A DNA stretch of 23,907 bases from positions 1 through 23,907 of the forward strand of contig JBAWYD010000025.1 of assembly GCA_037143735.1 (NCBI GenBank), in the 5' to 3' direction. Position 1 is the first letter of the stretch. Every line of letters starts with the position of its first letter. The translations under genes and the position numbers were made by a program. The DNA is from JAPLJQ01 sp037143735 (GTDB lineage: Bacteria > Desulfobacterota > Syntrophia > Syntrophales > UBA2185). This document shows positions 22,495 to 23,907 of the stretch, one piece after another. The notes beneath the pieces were generated by a model. The model searched no databases, had not been told where the DNA came from, and saw only the letters and a program-made list of their open reading frames with translations.

Positions 22495-23694
22495 TCACGC
22501 TTCAAACCGATCCAAGTCTCTGAATGCTGTCATTCCTCCCAGGCTTGTCGCCTCCAACACTCCCCTGATAACTGCTCTGGTCATGCAATCCGAAGCACTG
22601 CGACCGATTTCACTCAAGGCCAGTGCTTTTGGAGATGCGAAAAACCCCGGCGTATCTGGCATACTTTGCCTGTTTGTCGCGATGCAGAAGATTGTGTCTC
22701 CATCAAACATCGTGTGCGACGGGCGGATTGCCCGGGCAAGGCCATCATGAGCCATCTGAGCAACCTTTTGTGCTTGAACTTTGGTCAGAATGGCGTTGGT
22801 TGCGATGATCCCAATTGTCGTATTTCGTCCAGCTGAAGGCTGAAGCGACGATGGCAATTTCACAGATCTTTTTCCAAGGTCTCCGAATTCTGTGCCTATT
22901 TCCTGTCTAAGCTCCCAGAATTGTCCTGTGGAGGGATCAATGACTGAACCCAAAGAGTTCACGGCGACAATTGCCGCAACGATTATCCCCGATTCCAAGA
23001 CCTCACTTGCCGTACCTAAACCACCCTTGATAGATCCGGCCTTTGCACCGGTACCTGCACCGACTGAACCGAGAGGAAATATATCTTTTGTTGCAGAATC
23101 GCAGGCTGCTGCTCCCCACTCCGGACCAATCGGAGGAACGAATTTCTCCCCCCTTCCCAGATCAAAAAGTGTGGCAGCAGGTACAATAGGCGCGACATGG
23201 CCATCCTGCAACGGAAACCCCCACCCTTTCTTGCCAAGCCACCGCACTACACCGTCAGCAGCAGCAAGACCATATACCGATCCACCGCTCAATACGATTG
23301 CCTGGACTTGTTCCACCAGATTTATCGGTTGCAATAGGTCTGTTTCACGAGTCCCAGGTGCAGAACCTCGCACATCCACACCGGCTGTTGCTCCTTCAGG
23401 ACATATGACCACAGTGACACCACTGGCACTTTTCATATCCGTGAAATGGCCGACCATTGTTCCTTCAACATCAATCAAGGAATTGTTCCTGCCCGTTTTC
23501 GCAACCGGTAGTTTCCCTTGCCTTGTTGCTGGAACAGCATGTGCCTCTTTAAAATGAAGATTCCCTGAAGCTATTGCACCAGTACCAGGCGCCGCCACCT
23601 TTATAAACCCTTTTCGCGTAAATCTATCTTTCGTTTCTTGATTCTTCATAGGCGCCTCTTTTTTGAATAAAGACTTGAGGTCTGCTTTGTTCAT
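22495..23694 (-). CDS. P1 family (S58, DmpA/NylC-type) peptidase with Tat-like signal
   Basis: A 399-residue N-terminal-nucleophile hydrolase. Family marks are GVTVVICPEGATAGVDVRG, AIVLSGGSVYGLAAADGV, the KAGSIKGGLGTAS loop, and TNAILTKVQAQKVAQMAHDG with HTMFDGDTIF near the end. Self-cleavage is expected before Thr292 in GRNTTIG, giving the alpha and beta chains and the nucleophile. Members are aminopeptidases with D-residue tolerance, beta-aminopeptidases or nylon-oligomer hydrolases; the substrate cannot be told. The N-terminus carries FTRKGFIKVAAPGTGAIASG, like a Tat signal but with RK in place of RR. The ATG at 23694 has GGAG 9 bases upstream; ATGs at 23709 and 23649 are alternatives. A promoter and palindrome lie just upstream. 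Confidence 0.85.
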   Translation of the reverse strand: MNKADLKSLFKKEAPMKNQETKDRFTRKGFIKVAAPGTGAIASGNLHFKEAHAVPATRQGKLPVAKTGRNNSLIDVEGTMVGHFTDMKSASGVTVVICPEGATAGVDVRGSAPGTRETDLLQPINLVEQVQAIVLSGGSVYGLAAADGVVRWLGKKGWGFPLQDGHVAPIVPAATLFDLGRGEKFVPPIGPEWGAAACDSATKDIFPLGSVGAGTGAKAGSIKGGLGTASEVLESGIIVAAIVAVNSLGSVIDPSTGQFWELRQEIGTEFGDLGKRSVKLPSSLQPSAGRNTTIGIIATNAILTKVQAQKVAQMAHDGLARAIRPSHTMFDGDTIFCIATNRQSMPDTPGFFASPKALALSEIGRSASDCMTRAVIRGVLEATSLGGMTAFRDLDRFEA

Positions 23695-23733
23695 GATGAA
23701 TGTCTCCATATGAATTTATAATTATCCTGATTT

Positions 23734-23907
23734 TTATGAATGATATGACCATGTTGACATATATGTCAATAGAAATTGATCTTCAACTTTTTTTTGAGAG
23801 GATGTTGACTGCGATAAACAGGTAGCTTCTCCTTCCCGAAACCTCACATACCCATTTCCCATCTTCATCTCAGATTTCAAAAGATTATCAATAACAATGT
23901 CCATTGA
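23734..23907 (-). CDS. 57-codon open frame running in from the right edge
   Basis: The minus strand is open from the window edge to a TAA at 23734-23736. The residues (…NLLKSEMKMGNGYVRFREGE… then KKVEDQFLLTYM…) look protein-like, and the frame could be the 3' end of a gene that continues to the right or a 56-residue gene from an ATG at 23904. The family is not recognised. The promoter and palindrome of the P1 peptidase lie inside its last codons, which lowers confidence. Confidence 0.28.
   Translation of the reverse strand, partial: SMDIVIDNLLKSEMKMGNGYVRFREGEATCLSQSTSSQKKVEDQFLLTYMSTWSYHS
23740..23769 (-). promoter_or_regulatory. promoter of the P1 peptidase with a perfect 16-bp palindrome
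   Basis: On the minus strand, a consensus -35 TTGACA (23769-23764) is followed after 18 bases by TATCAT (23745-23740), five of six matches to the -10 box. The -35 is one arm of the perfect palindrome TTGACATATATGTCAA (23754-23769), which fills most of the spacer and is a likely repressor site. The leader to the ATG at 23694 would be about 40 bases. Confidence 0.55.

Noticed and set aside
22188..22505. 105-codon minus-strand open frame across the end of the decarboxylase
   Set aside because: It overlaps the zinc-ligand region of budA and the end of the P1 peptidase. No ribosome binding site or family pattern was seen.
22892..23557. 221-codon plus-strand open frame
   Set aside because: Pro/Thr/Ser-rich antisense reading of the P1 peptidase gene, which has strong family motifs.

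Overview
The window reads as a chromosomal segment of a Gram-negative bacterium, most likely a deltaproteobacterium in the broad sense (Desulfobacterota, Syntrophus/Geobacter-like). The reasons are the gene order pgpA-cinA-thpR-recA-recX-alaS, an outer-membrane patatin/Omp85 protein ending in Phe, a UPF0182 membrane protein next to a small lipoprotein, and a SpoIIE/RsbV/RsbW partner-switching cassette. Base composition is moderately GC-rich. The exceptions are a visibly AT-rich formyltransferase gene and the AT-rich right end. The assignment is inferred from gene content, not from a search.

Layout. Positions 1-821 (minus) hold a guanylate-kinase-like P-loop protein followed by the first codons of a gene cut by the left edge. 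Positions 954-5088 (plus) hold a PlpD-type patatin autotransporter, a secreted YkuD-type L,D-transpeptidase and a formyltransferase-fold enzyme of foreign-looking composition. Positions 5103-10278 (minus) form one compact, probably co-transcribed cluster: a stand-alone M17-aminopeptidase N-terminal domain, an RsbW-like kinase, an RsbV-like STAS antagonist, two tandem membrane phosphatases (5TM sensor plus SpoIIE/PP2C) and a CDF-fold membrane protein that has lost its metal-binding residues. Positions 10458-17048 (plus) are the housekeeping run pgpA, cinA, thpR, recA, recX, alaS, with tight overlaps and a strong bidirectional terminator at the end. Positions 17132-20940 (minus) hold UPF0182, a lipoprotein and a flavodoxin. 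Positions 20941-23907 are an accessory-looking end: a repeat-bearing spacer, small gene remnants, an acetolactate decarboxylase with a fused ribbon-helix-helix-like domain, a convergent P1 (DmpA/NylC-type) peptidase with a good promoter and palindrome, and an open frame running in from the right edge.

How the genes work together. In the minus-strand cassette, the two membrane phosphatases should sense a signal and dephosphorylate the STAS antagonist, which then competes for the RsbW-like kinase. No sigma factor or other output protein is encoded in the window, so the target is unknown. The flanking M17-N domain and the site-less CDF protein look like non-catalytic partners and make this cassette the most interesting part of the window. 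The plus-strand block combines phospholipid synthesis (PgpA), NMN recycling (CinA), RNA 2',3'-cyclic phosphate processing (ThpR), recombination (RecA with its modulator RecX) and alanyl-tRNA charging.

Three short palindromic repeats sharing outward GTCATT ends sit in or at gene borders, and one of them has become the C-terminal coding sequence of the guanylate-kinase-like gene. No tRNA, rRNA, CRISPR array or transposase gene was seen.
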